Shown here: positions 24,205 through 35,122 of the stretch, piece after piece
Layout: each line of letters begins with the position of its first letter
Numbering within the stretch: the first letter of the stretch is position 1
Assembly: GCA_020726505.1 (NCBI GenBank)
Contig: JAHLEZ010000010.1
Span: 1,922,001-1,986,000 of the forward strand
Direction of reading: 5' to 3'
Origin: Leptodontidium sp. MPI-SDFR-AT-0119
Taxonomy: Eukaryota > Ascomycota > Leotiomycetes > Helotiales > Leptodontidiaceae
Length of the DNA: 64,000 nucleotides
Notes under the pieces: model-generated
The model's input: the letters and a program-made list of their open reading frames with translations, nothing else
What the model was told of the DNA's origin: nothing
Database searches by the model: none
Translations under genes and position numbers: made by a program

Positions 24205-24463
24205 TGTAACGATAGGACTAAGTGTTGAGCATTATGGCGAGTCAGGGGCTTCGGAGAATCCACTGTGTTGAGTTAGACTAGAGTCGGACCTGTACCGGAG
24301 GGGTTTCGGAGGCTACTTGTATTTAAGGGACTACTCTTCCCCTCTTCTTCTTCTCTCCTTATCTTCTTGTTTCCTTCGTATTAGACCTATTAGTACTCGA
24401 TAGCCTACGCCAACGTACTTCCATATACCTCTTGCAACGCTCTCTTGTGCTAGTGTCGTTATA
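24205..24463 (+). mobile_element. Solo LTR A (259 bp)
   Basis: It begins TGTAACGA and ends GTCGTTATA, an inverted TGTAACGA...TCGTTACA pair with one C-to-T change. It is flanked by a perfect 5-bp duplication CTAGC (24200-24204 and 24464-24468). The block TTTCCTTCGTATTAGACCT is shared with solo LTR B and with the fragment at 39240. No internal region is attached, so the element was lost by LTR-LTR recombination. Confidence 0.85.
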
Positions 24464-24470
24464 CTAGCCC

Positions 24471-24704
24471 TGTAACGACGCAATACCTCTAGCAGTCAAG
24501 TATGGGAGCAAGAGTATGGCAAGAGTAATATTATAGGTCTAGTACGAAGGAAACAAAGAAGATACAGATTTCAAGGAGTCTGAGGGAGGCCCTCCTTATA
24601 TGCATGCGAATCACCCCCGAAACCCCACCGAAGGTGGTCCTAGTCAAACCTAACCCAAACCCCTGAGTCTCCTTGGCACTGCAACATGTGAGGCGCCCGT
24701 CACA
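24471..24704 (-). mobile_element. Solo LTR B (234 bp), opposite orientation
   Basis: Read on the minus strand it starts TGTGACGG and ends CGTCGTTACA, and belongs to the same broad family as solo LTR A. A perfect 5-bp duplication AGCCC flanks it (24466-24470 and 24705-24709). It inserted two bases from the end of LTR A's duplication, so the two target sites overlap. Confidence 0.85.
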
Positions 24705-24709
24705 AGCCC

Positions 24710-25380
24710 TAACTTAATAGACTTAAATATAACTACCTAAGAAACTATTAAAAGTTAAACTAAAGGTAAGACCAAAATAAAATCTAAACCTTTAAAAAAG
24801 AAAAAGAAATCGCCTTAATTTTTAAGAGATATTTAACTTACTACTACTCTTAAGTCCTCCTCTTTAAGTACTCCTCTAACTACTCCTTCTTTAGCTGCTC
24901 CCTTGGTTTGACCTACTTCTTTAGTGTTTTAGATTACGTAAGTTCCCTTGTTTAGGAAAGAACGTATTAGATTTAGTCGGCTTATACGTGTTATAATTAA
25001 GAATACTAATTATATTACCTTCCCTAAGCTAAAGTCCCTAATTATTTAAACTAAAAACTTTAACAAACGTAAGCTTAAAGGCTCAAAGGATTTAAAAGTA
25101 AAGAAGGCCAAGAACTAAGTCATAATTTAGGATTATGGGTAGCCGATAAAAAGCGGCCATATAGATAAAGAATGTTTTAATATATAAATTATTTAAGATA
25201 ACCTTAATTTAAGCAGGCTTTTTATTTTAATCTTGATTAACTTTTATAATTAGACTTAAGTTATAGTCTAAGGCGATTACTATTGTGGTTAGGGACGGAT
25301 ACAAAGCGGCTATTAAGATTAGCTTTTAATTAAAGTTTAAGGATTTTAAGGTATAGATTAAATTACCTTTAAGGATGAAG
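24710..25380 (+). mobile_element. Degenerate retrotransposon gag-like relic
   Basis: AT-rich, stop-filled sequence with strong TpA bias. In one plus-strand frame a Lys-rich stretch is followed, near 25130-25185, by a residue pattern like a retroviral-type zinc knuckle (GHIDKEC preceded by a broken CxxC). It looks like the RIP-damaged internal part of the LTR family next to it. Which superfamily it belongs to cannot be decided by eye. Confidence 0.45.
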
Positions 25381-27024
25381 TTTTTGGGAGAGACAGAGGG
25401 GTTTATGAGGGAAAGAGTCTTGCGGGGATGATGGATTTGGTGAAGACGAGGGAGATTAAAGAGGGGAGTATAGTGTTGCATGCATATGTGAGAGGCCAGC
25501 TGGCGTTGAATGTTTACTCTGAGATGTTTGAATATGGCGGCCAGCGAGATAGGAACCGAGTGGTAGTCAATTACAATCGCACTTGACGAGCGGAATAGAT
25601 CTTGTCTCTTATATCATTTCAGATAGGATTACAGAGCATAAGTCACAGCTGAGCCCAGCTCAGCTCGTAGGATCCAGGCAGTGTGGTCGTCAGTCCGAAG
25701 CTGACGTCGTTTGCGACTTGCAACGGACACTTGACGCTACCATGAAACAATCCATCGATGTTGATAACGATGATAATGAAGCTCCATTCTCAGTTCTGAA
25801 CAGAGCGCGCGTGAACGCAAAGGAAAAATGGTTTTCTGATTTTAGTCCGAATCGTTGTTCATGCCCGAAGCACTATGGTCCAGAATCAGTTTTAGACATT
25901 GAAAAGGGTTCAATGCCTGGAACTGGAGGAAATGAAGATTTTCTGTTTATATTACATTGTAACATGCAACAAACTCCGAGGTACAATACACGTGGGAAGG
26001 CAAGTCATAAATTGAATGTGAGATGGGTATTGGAGCTGAGGAGACATTTTACTCTCCAGCACTCTTCCAGGATACAGACGCTAATATCCTTCAAAGCATT
26101 ATGCTAGATACGATATATATCATAGTACTCTGTCAGATAGCCTTGGGAAAATACTTCAAAACTTACTCAAAGTTCTCGCTACGGGGATCTAGCGAGCACG
26201 GTTCTATAATGCGTAATGCTCTAGTTCTTCAGCCAAGAGTATGCAAGTTATAAATTTGGTCTAGAGGCATTAAGGATAAAGTTTCTGGCATACAACAGGA
26301 GTGAGTCATTTGACTCGACTAGGTGAGACGGAGAAACCAACAACCCCAGAACAACTTCCTCGCCTCGCTTCGCTAAACCCACGAGATATCTTGCCTACCA
26401 GAGATGATGGACCTATAGGTCAAAGAAAATCCTCCAGATCATTTGAGACCTTGATTATTCATGTCATGATGAAAGGATTCAGTTTGACCAATTGGAGAGG
26501 AAGGGAGACTTCAATTAAGTAAATGCCTAAATGAGACGCTCAACTTAGGGCACACTGATCGTATCAAATAAGTTACATTATTATATGTATAATTTAGAAG
26601 GGGAAAATACGATCAAATGCTATAGCAGAAAATCGGTGGCCTCAAACTATTCACATGCCATTTGTAGCTGCCATAGGTATGCTGAGTTCCGAGAGGTCAC
26701 CTGATCAGGTAAGCGGTAGAAAGGTAGAATTTCTAACCTACATTCACCGAAATCATTTCATTCTCTTAAACTCCCATACCGATTCTGCAGATCCACCGGA
26801 AGGATTTGGTGTATAGCCAAGTACTCCCTCAACGAATACCAACACCAACATCGGGGTGACTTCTCGTCCTCGAATAGTTTCTATTGTGAGCGTGTCTTGG
26901 AGAAGTCCAAGTCCAAAAGCCGATTCAAGGAGCCTTATCTCGACAACGGGCGGCTATTCATTTGGTGTCAGCAGCTATCTCGTCAAAGCATCAAAGTTTT
27001 CTTGACAAAAGATATGGGGCCATG
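25381..27024. other. Intergenic region after the retroelement relic
   Basis: The base composition returns to normal. The longest frame (25583-26107, 174 codons) has no motif, no hydrophobic segments and an uneven composition. I leave it uncalled. Confidence 0.4.
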
Positions 27025-27760
27025 TCATCGTACTCTGTTGACTCTGTTCACTTCTCCTCGGCACCATCTTCTCAAATACTCATCCAGACAAGCTAGACTT
27101 GGTTCATGGCTGCCATGAACGACCACCATTTGCAGGCTCATTTGCTTCACAAAAATCCAATTCGGGAGCTTTCGAAGCAATTCTTCTGGCCGAGGAATGG
27201 TTGGGGCCACTGGCAAACTATCTTCGCCTTCAACTTTTACTTCAACCAAGCGTTGCCGAGAGGATATCGCAGGGCTGCTCTCTCCCACTCCAAGATCAAG
27301 ATCCGCCCAATATTGATCTTCTGTAACAACTGAGTTCTGAGCTGTGACGTTTGATGCCGACAATATGGGCGATGCGTTGAATAGACTCTGTAGATCTGTT
27401 GAAAACTTGAACATTATTACGCTTGTGGAGGCATGACACACCTGGGGAGGGCAATCACGAAGACTGACTTGTTTGCACTCCACATGGTTTTTGGGTGCAT
27501 GGAAATTGTTGCGATCTATTTGCTGTCAGTGCGCTCATCTATCTACTACTTGAACGAGAAATACGCACCTCAAGCACGAGCTCCAATCTTGACTTGGATT
27601 TCAAGGCATCCAGGAGTTTCTCCACATCTTCTTCGTTGTCATCCCGTCCAAGCCAGGAACTCAAAGCATCGCACCACGAAAATATGGTGCCTACAATAAC
27701 GGGCACGAAAGTTGAGGTGTCGGTATATTATTCTTGTGGGTCTTCCACAACATCGTCCAT
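27025..27760 (-). pseudogene. Hypothetical gene with one intron and an early in-frame TAA
   Basis: Two coding stretches join cleanly. The upstream exon reads FVPVIVGTIFSWCDALSSW and continues acidic to LELVLE. A GT-AG intron of about 125 bp ends before 27448. The second exon reads VCHASTSVIMFKFSTDLQ to the stop at 27025. In the same frame the only upstream ATG (27758-27760) is followed after ten codons by a TAA (27728-27730), which a single CAA to TAA change would create. The gene is either a recent pseudogene or uses a first exon I could not find. I do not recognise the family. It is soluble and acidic, with a basic C-terminal end. Confidence 0.45.
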
Positions 27761-28610
27761 TCTGGGCCAATGTCTACTGGATACCCAAGCGTATCTTTAA
27801 TTTCGTTGTCCTTACAACCAAGTCTGAGTTGGGGGCAGTGACGAAATCGCGGATATTCTGACGAATGCGAGCGGGACTAGATTCATCTCAATACTCAATC
27901 CGGCTCCAAAACAATTATACTCACAGGGTTGCCATTTTGATTCGAAGTGCCAGGCACCAGAGGATTTTCGAACTGCCCAGGATATCTACGGTAACTTCGG
28001 AGTTTACGATGTCGAGAAATCAGAGAGCCTAGGAGTCTGCCTAAGATACAAACTCAAATAGAATGGGGCCGCACGTACCATGTTCCAATACTTATGGCAC
28101 CGTCTCTATCTTCGGCAGAGCTAAATGCAACTTAGAAAAACTAGAGACCAAATAGGCTCGCTCGTACTATTCCCAGCATGCAGGTTCCTGGGATTCATTC
28201 CTCTGATTCCTCCTAACTGGACGCCACTCCACGTCTCGACATCTCGTGTTTTCCCCCGCATAAACTCAGCTTTCAATAGTCTGAAAAATGACTTCTTACA
28301 ATCTTATTCTTGTCTTAGCAGCTTTCCAGCAATACAAATCAAAATTGCACGTTCTCGCGGTGAAACTTTCCTTTGTCGTCTGATGTGGTCCCAGAACGCC
28401 ACGGCACACCGACTTTTCGGACGACGAGGCTATGCGAGGCTATGAGTAGTGTTGGCGTTTGGCAATTTGTGAGAGAGGGGTTTACCAAGGTTTGTAGCTT
28501 CTATAAGAGTTGAGGGGTTCCTCCAAAAATTCCCCTCGTCTTCATCCTCTCCTCCACCTTCATCGTTGTCCTACTCTTTAACTCTCATCTCAACTAATCA
28601 AATTTCAATC
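27761..28610. other. Intergenic region
   Basis: Short, overlapping frames on both strands without motifs. The last 100 bases are C/T-rich and lead into the start of the next gene. Confidence 0.35.
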
Positions 28611-29633
28611 ATGTCTGCAGACAAAGCTCCAGTTGAGAAACTTCCACTTGCTGTTCGAAAGGATGGTGAGACGACCTTGAATTCCCCACTATCATCTTGG
28701 ATCTTCTGACATTTTGAATAGTGCGTGATGAGTGGGATAATAAGAAAGCCGATCTCGAGAAACAAGTTTCCGAATTGCTCGGTGCAGAATGGAAATTCGA
28801 AGTGAATCCCCTTGCAATATATCCTTACGCCGAACCCGATTCTTACGGCTCCAACTCACTGGGATCTTGCATCTTCGCGTTCGTCTTCCGTCCCCTTATT
28901 ATCGCTGTCGACTAACACTCTACCATTCAGTTATTTCGATGGTCTTATTTGGCACCTGAAATCCTTCCTTTCCACGCACACCCTCGCAGCCAGCGAACTC
29001 AACTCCGTTGCGTCTACTCACATCGTGACACTCATCGCATCCAACAAGTTCACCTACTGCGGCACTGACATCGTCGACGGAAAACTAAATCTTGTTTTCC
29101 ATCCCGAGAAACTAGGGACGAATATCAGTCACGTCGCTCAGGAACTCGCTGCAACTCTATCCTCTGCCCCTCAGCCAGAAGGAGCGCCCTCATTGAGTTA
29201 CGCAGCTCGTCACTCCATCAAGACGGATTACGATCCCAAAGTCGGCGCCATGCTCGAGAAAGCTCGTACGCTCCTCAAGAACCCCAAATTTGAATTCGAG
29301 CCGGGCTTCGAGGCCATCGGCGCCGTGCTTAAAGGGAACAAGGAAGTTCGTGATGATTGGGAGACCAATCTGGGTGATTTTGTGCTCAAGTATCTCGAGA
29401 GCTTCGTAGATGCTTTAGATAGGGAGAAATTTGGAGATGATGATTTGCTGAGAGAGGGGTTGGAGGAGGCCTGTGAGAAAGGTGCTGTGCGAGTTAGGGT
29501 TGTGGAGAAATTGAAGGACGGGGGGTATAATGAGATTCTTAGTGATGGCGGCGAACTGGTTATCCAGACGACGCCCGAGAAGTGGGGTACTAATATTCAC
29601 CATGCTGCGGAGAAGCTGGTGAATATATTGTGA
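28611..29633 (+). CDS. Hypothetical two-module protein
   Basis: Three exons are inferred: 28611 to about 28667, about 28726 to 28881, and about 28932 to 29633. The second join gives GSNSLGSCIFAYFDGLIWHL. The protein is soluble, about 304 residues, with two related modules. Each starts with a helix containing VRDxWxxxxxD and ends with a strand-helix motif: DGKLNLVFHPEKLGTNISH in the first and GGELVIQTTPEKWGTNIHH in the second. The repeated PEKxGTNIxHxAxxL signature suggests internal duplication of one domain. I cannot name the family or a function. No signal peptide or membrane helix is present. A weak resemblance to the 60859-61320 product (DGKLELIIIRRDYIQDRWA) is possible. Confidence 0.75.
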
Positions 29634-30447
29634 GGCAGTCGGAATGCCATTTGAGCACCCTTGCTCCTGGAGCTGCTTTGGACGGATCGAAAAACTATGA
29701 ATAAAAATTTATTGAAATCACCCCTTTCTTTCTCACCGCTACGAAGTTCGTTCCCGTTGTAAAGTGCCTCTGCGGGGTTTTCGTTGTTCGTCCCCTACTT
29801 TGCAAGGTACCAGACCTGGTGGCGTTCGTCGTGCCAAGTGGCTGCAGGAGCTGAAAACTTCCTAACGGCTCGTGAGGTATTTACCTCCAGGCAGCTGCGT
29901 GAAAGGATTCCATAATCTCCTCCCTTGAACTTTCAGAGTTTTGATAATATTCTGCATAAAATCGGCACTCGCATACCTAGTCAATCTTGAGCGTTGAAAT
30001 GCCAGAGCTCGGGCAAGTCACGAACTCAGGTGTAGCGCTTCAAAAATTTGGTTGCCTTTACAGTTTTAGATTCTTAGATCCTTCAGGTCCTTACATGTAT
30101 TATTATATTATTCATTCCTATGCTCGGAGTATTTATTTACTCTATCCATGTTACGGCACTGGGTGTGACGATTTGTTCGTCACCTGACTGCTGCCTATTG
30201 AGATTAAATAGCTCTATAAGCCCTCAAGGGGGATCTTTTCTCCTTAGCTTTAGATCCTCGTTTATAGGCATTCTACTTCTTTCAGGTCTTCGACCTATTC
30301 GCTTAGCGTCTCCCCTGAATCCTAAGTATCTAAGCCTTTGAGCTGCGGGCCTTTGAGCTGCCGAGCCCGAGACGGACTCGGACCGGGCAACCGAGATTCG
30401 CAGTTGTCAATCACTGCGTTGTTGCCGACGCTCCCCGACTCGATAAT
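29634..30447. other. Intergenic region before a dead sugar permease
   Basis: No supported gene. The segment from about 30060 on becomes TpA-rich and may be the decayed 5' part of the transporter relic that follows. Confidence 0.4.
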
Positions 30448-31656
30448 TTGCAGATGGGCCAGGGCGGTCGCATTCTACGATTTAGGTCAACCAAGGTCTG
30501 GTTCATGCTATTTATCTCCCCGCTTCACCCGAAGGCATTGGTGGCGATTGTCTTCGTTTTCGGAGTCATTTTCATCCTACCGTACAATCCAAGAATGCTC
30601 ATCAACAAAGGCCGAGAAGAAGAAGCTTTGACAACACTCTCTTGCCTTCGGAGCCTGCCGGCAGAACACGAGCTTGTCCAAATCGAATTCCTCGAGATCG
30701 AATCAGAAGTTCTCTTTGAGAAACGAGCATTCGACGAACGCTTCCCCGACCCAGTCACTTCTGTGGGAGAAGCATCTGGAGGAGAGAATTCGCATAGTAC
30801 ACCACATTTTCCGCACCAAAGACAATTTCAAGCGCGTTGCAATTGCAGGTTTAATCATGTTCTTCCAGCAATAGAATAGTATTAATACTATTATTTACTA
30901 TGCATCCACAATTTTCAGAAATCTTGGTCTCACGAGTAGCATTATTGCTTTGCTTGTAACCGGAACCACGGGTGTAATTAATATTATAATTATTCTTTTA
31001 ATAATCATAATCATCGACAAATTTAGTTGGAAACCACTTCTTCTGGCTAGATCAGTGGGCATGTTTTATAGCATGCTCATTATCGGGATCATTGTGGCCA
31101 AGTGCCAGGCTGATTGGGCCGCACATTGCGCGGCGGGCTGAGCAGCTGTTGTCTTCATCTGGGTTTACATTGCAAATTTTTGTTACTCATAGGGCCCTGC
31201 AAGTTAGGCGCTCATTGAAAGTGTATAACTCTAGGACGATCAAGTTTCAAATGAAATACTAATAGTTGAGCAGAAATCTTCCCGCATTCTATTCAGGCCA
31301 AAGGAACATCGATTAGCGCATCCTCGAACTGGATAAACAATTTCATTATAGCATTTATTATTTCTCTAATGATCAAGAAGATCACTTGGGGCCTCTACCT
31401 CTTCTTTGCTGTTTAGCTATTTCTAGGTACCCTTTTCATTTAGTTTATCGTCCCCGAGACAAAGAAAAAGACTCTTGAAGAGATAGATATAGCATTCGTT
31501 AGTTTCACTGCTTAGAAGGATAAAGACATTATATCTACTATTAGGTCCGAGGTTGGGTTGACCCCGCTATTGAGAGCAGAGATTTCTGTGGGAGCTGGTG
31601 AGCATGTCTCCGTGAATGAAAAACGAAATTCGACTGGCTTTGTGGAAGATGTGTAA
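30448..31656 (+). pseudogene. MFS sugar-transporter relic 1
   Basis: A degenerate permease. One stretch (30540-30740) reads PYNPRMLINKGREEEALTTL, the loop after helix 6 of fungal hexose transporters. Further on come FKRVAIAGLIMFFQQ, helix-like hydrophobic runs, AKGTSISASSNWINNFI and the family C-terminal motif VPETKKKTLEEID. These are spread over two frames with several stops, many at places where Trp or Gln is expected (TGG or CAG changed to a stop). That pattern suits RIP or similar C-to-T decay. The N-terminal half is unrecognisable. Confidence 0.85.
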
Positions 31657-32230
31657 AGGAGTGTGGAACCTAGGGGTGGTGGTCAAGTTGATAGCGCGAG
31701 ACTTGAAGGGGCAATGTCACTTGTGTTGGTGTTCGGAACTATAAATTACATAGAGTTTCAAAAGTAGAAATTCCTTGGCTTTCCACTCTGTGTTGGAAAG
31801 GGTATCGCATGCGACGGAGTTTGGTGCGTTGCTCACGAGCATTCATCTCCGAGGGATACGCACATCCCACGTAAGGAATGCCTGGATGATTGTGCTATGT
31901 ATTATTAGAGACCTGCCAATCGTAGTATTGAATGAATCAGTCCAATCGCGACACTATGCACTGATAAGATCCAATTCCTACCTATCTCTTATCTCATTCT
32001 TGGAATGCCATAGCTGTCACCTATTTGATGTGCCTAACACATATTCAACTAAGTAGTGGGAACCCTTGGTGTGAGCGTAACAGTCCGATATTCCCCGAAC
32101 TCTCCACGCTCTTTAATTGGGGCAGAAAGCATATGTGGATCCAATACTAGTATAAAGAGCCAGCGTCTGCCATGTAACTAGCAAAACGACTTCTACATTA
32201 CACGCCGAATCCCGACCAGCATTTGTAACC
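31657..32230. other. Intergenic / promoter of Gfo/Idh gene 1
   Basis: I see no gene. Just upstream of the next start lies a plausible fungal promoter: TATA-like ACTAGTATAAAGAGCC at 32146-32161, followed by the C/A-rich leader. Confidence 0.4.
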
Positions 32231-33495
32231 ATGAACTCCGCTCAAAGCAAAGAGGAACTCCCAACACTTCGCTGGGGAATCATAGGTAAGTAATCGAAAC
32301 GACCCGGTTTCGGTAAGAGTTGTCTAACGAAAAGCTAACCTCGAAAGGCACTGGTCTGATAGCCACCTGGTTCGTCACTGACCTAACGCTTCCCCGCCCT
32401 TTCCCAACCGCAATCCACAAGATCTCTGCAATCGGCTCCTCATCTCTGTCCAAAGCCCGTGACTTTGCGAGCAAATGTATTCCTTTCACCTGCGAATCTC
32501 CAACATGTTACGGTTCCTACGATGAAGTTTACAACTCGCCGGCCGTAGACATAATCTACATCGCCACGCCACACGCCTTCCATCTACAAAACTGTCTCTC
32601 GGCGATTGCCGCGGGGAAACATGTCCTATGCGAGAAGCCACTGGCACTCAACGCCAAGCAAGCCCGCCAAATCATAGCCGCAGCTCGATTTAAGGGCGTG
32701 TTTGTTATGGAAGGCATGTGGACACGATTCTTCCCCCTGGTGCGCACACTGCAGAAATTACTTCATGAGGAGAAGAGAATTGGGGATGTGAGGAGAGTTT
32801 TCTGTGACTTTGGACTAGATATGCCTCTATCTTCGCTCCCGGAGACGTCTAGACTTAAGGATGTGAGTCTGGGTGCTGGAAGCTTATTGGACATTGGGAT
32901 CTATTCGTTGACATGGGGGTTGATGGCCCTTGAACCACCTTTGGATTATGGCCATCATAATCAGATTGTGAATGGGAGGAAGTTTGTAGAAGAAGAGGGC
33001 GAGCGGAAGAAACCTCCCCAAGTTTACTCAGCACAAACGCTAGAACATAACGTCGATGTAGCGAGTTCGATGATTTTGTTCTATCCTGAGAGTGGCAGAC
33101 AGGGCATCTTAACATCATCCTTGATGCATAAGACCGATGATAAGTTCTTCCGGATTGAAGGTACTATGGGGACGGTTCTAGTGAGTGGTGATACAGCTAG
33201 TATGCCCAGTGCTATCACGATTCGAATGAAAGCTGCCGGGGCTGGAAAGGATCTGGGGGATAAGAAAGCTGAGGTTGATGGGGGTGGGGCCAGTGAAGAA
33301 ATGACCTTGACCTTTGAGGAAACTAACGGGGGAAAGGGGTTTTATTATGAGGCTGATGCGGTGGCGGTGGACATATCGAATGGGAGACTGGAAAGTGAGA
33401 TAATGCCTTTGGGGGAGAGTTTGAGGGTTTTGGAGATCATGGATCAGGTCAGAAAAGGGGGTGGGGCAAAGTTTCCCCAAGATGATCAATTGTAA
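32231..33495 (+). CDS. Gfo/Idh/MocA oxidoreductase (dihydrodiol / xylose dehydrogenase type)
   Basis: An NAD(P)-dependent oxidoreductase acting on a sugar or a trans-dihydrodiol, cytosolic. Exons 32231-32285 and 32348-33495 join across a 62-bp GT-AG intron to give 400 residues, and the splice completes the Rossmann motif LRWGIIGTGLIATWF. Further family features are DIIYIATPHAFHLQNC, GKHVLCEKPLALN (the conserved EKP Lys) and GVFVMEGMWTRFFP, all typical of dimeric dihydrodiol dehydrogenase and D-xylose 1-dehydrogenase. The C-terminal domain is complete. It is bracketed by two dead sugar permeases, with an intact one further right. A role in sugar or aromatic-diol oxidation is inference from family and context. 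Confidence 0.9.
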
Positions 33496-33655
33496 TGTCT
33501 CGAATACTTGGAAATCTTTGCGTATATGGAGTCACTAGACGTTTGATAATGATGGACCGTCTGATGGAGAAATGATGAAAGTTGTCAAGCTCATTCACGG
33601 TCGTCACACACATCAAACAAGCCTATGTGACGAAATGACACTATAATACACTGTA

Positions 33656-33850
33656 TCAACCGGCCAAGAACCCATACAACAAGCCAAATGCAAGAAAATA
33701 GGAAAAAGTGTTATTAAAATCCCAGACATAGAGAACAATGATAGAAGAGCAAGTCGTTGAGCCGACCATAGGAGCGAGTGGGTCGGAACAGTCAGAGAGG
33801 TAACCCATCCTAATTTGGCCTATTATTTGGGAAATATTTGAAAGGGAGAG
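33656..33850 (-). pseudogene. Monocarboxylate-transporter-like MFS fragment
   Basis: About 65 codons read MGYLSDCSDPLAPMVGSTTC and then a helix ending FLAFGLLYGFLAG. This resembles the G-x-L-S-D-R-x-D loop and the following helix of fungal MCT-type MFS proteins. Both ends are cut off, so it is an isolated fragment. Confidence 0.55.
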
Positions 33851-33914
33851 TAAAATAGTCTCTTGATTGGGTAAGGGACTAAGAGGAGTTGCTCGCCAGG
33901 TTCTAATCGCTGGT

Positions 33915-34347
33915 ACGTGTTTAATTTCTCCTATGCTAAAGCTTAAACGAATATTCCTTTCTAGAAATCTTCCCTCTATATATTCGTGCAAAGGGTACCT
34001 TTATCAGCGCATCTTTAAACTGGATGAATAACTTTATCGTCTCGTTTTATGTTCCGCCTATAATATATAGTATCGGATGGGGTATGTATTTATTCTTTGC
34101 AGGTTGACTGGCTTTAGGCGCGCTATTCGTATAGTTCTGCGTTCCTGAAACCAAGAATAGGACCCTGGAGGAGATGAATGTTGTCTTTGGGAGTATTATC
34201 GCTCAGTATAAGAAGGATGTTTTGGCAGCAGTGAGAGAGGAGGTTGGTCTCGAGGCTTTGTTGAGGGGCGAGGGTGGTCCCCATACTGCTAGAGTAGAGG
34301 AGTCGAAGGCATTCGAAGATCATCGAATGGAGATAATTGACTTGTAG
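33915..34347 (+). pseudogene. MFS sugar-transporter relic 2 (C-terminal part)
   Basis: One plus-strand frame reads EIFPLYIRAKGTFISASLNW, then hydrophobic helices, FCVPETKNRTLEEMNVVFGS and a polar tail to a TAG at 34345-34347. At least two in-frame stops replace residues usually Trp in this family. The N-terminal two thirds are missing. It is related to relic 1 by its layout and by its tail (EVGLxxLLR). Confidence 0.85.
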
Positions 34348-35122
34348 TGGTTTTCACTCCCACATTTTGCATTCGACAAAAAGCGTACACAGCTATTTGT
34401 GGAAGGGAGGAGACAAAAGCAAGTTTGTCCTTAGGTCGTTGGGCAGGAGCAAATCCCTTTTAATTAAATGTCGAGTCATGTCTAAATTATTGACAGGAGA
34501 TTAGTTCTTTAAAAAAAAATCTAAGCCCGACACCACCTGCTTGAATGTTCGAAATTTCGGTTGCGTTCTTTATACGTTCCTTGTGTTCACGAAATTTCGT
34601 TGCTGGGCGGGAGCGGTTGAACCAGAACTCTGGCTTGCGCTTAAGAAATTTCGAAGGTAATCGAGGGTATGACAATAATTTGTAAAAAGACCAAAGTCGT
34701 ACAAATATGGCAATCAGCTAAAAGTGTTCTACTCATAGGTAATTTGATTATCCATTTCAGAGAAGGACAATTACCCGCCCTTTGTCACCGGCGATAAAGA
34801 GATCTATTTCATCAATTTTTATTATTCCTTTCCTTGGCCCCATAGAAAAAGTTTCTGACGAGGTGTGCCCTTGATCTCTCCTTCTATCTACTGTTGTGCA
34901 TATTTCGGTCTTCAAACTTCGTAAGCATTTCCTTCGCGCTTTGTTTCAACTCATTAGAAGATGTTGCAGCTAGAATACACATAAGACAATGTCTATCTCG
35001 TACTTCTCATAGATTGCGGAACGTGAGTTATATTTATAGATGATATCTAAGAGATGTATTTTTACATTGCATAAATCATATGGCAACTTCCAGCCATGGA
35101 ATCGGGGTGTAGGAATTGGCAA
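34348..35122. other. Intergenic region with three GAAATTTC palindromes
   Basis: I see no gene. GAAATTTC occurs at 34551, 34591 and 34645, each followed by G, within a stretch of about 100 bp. The rest is AT-rich non-coding sequence. Confidence 0.4.

Noticed and set aside
25583..26107. 174-codon plus-strand frame
   Set aside because: Long for chance but without any recognisable motif and next to decayed retroelement DNA; no second exon fits.
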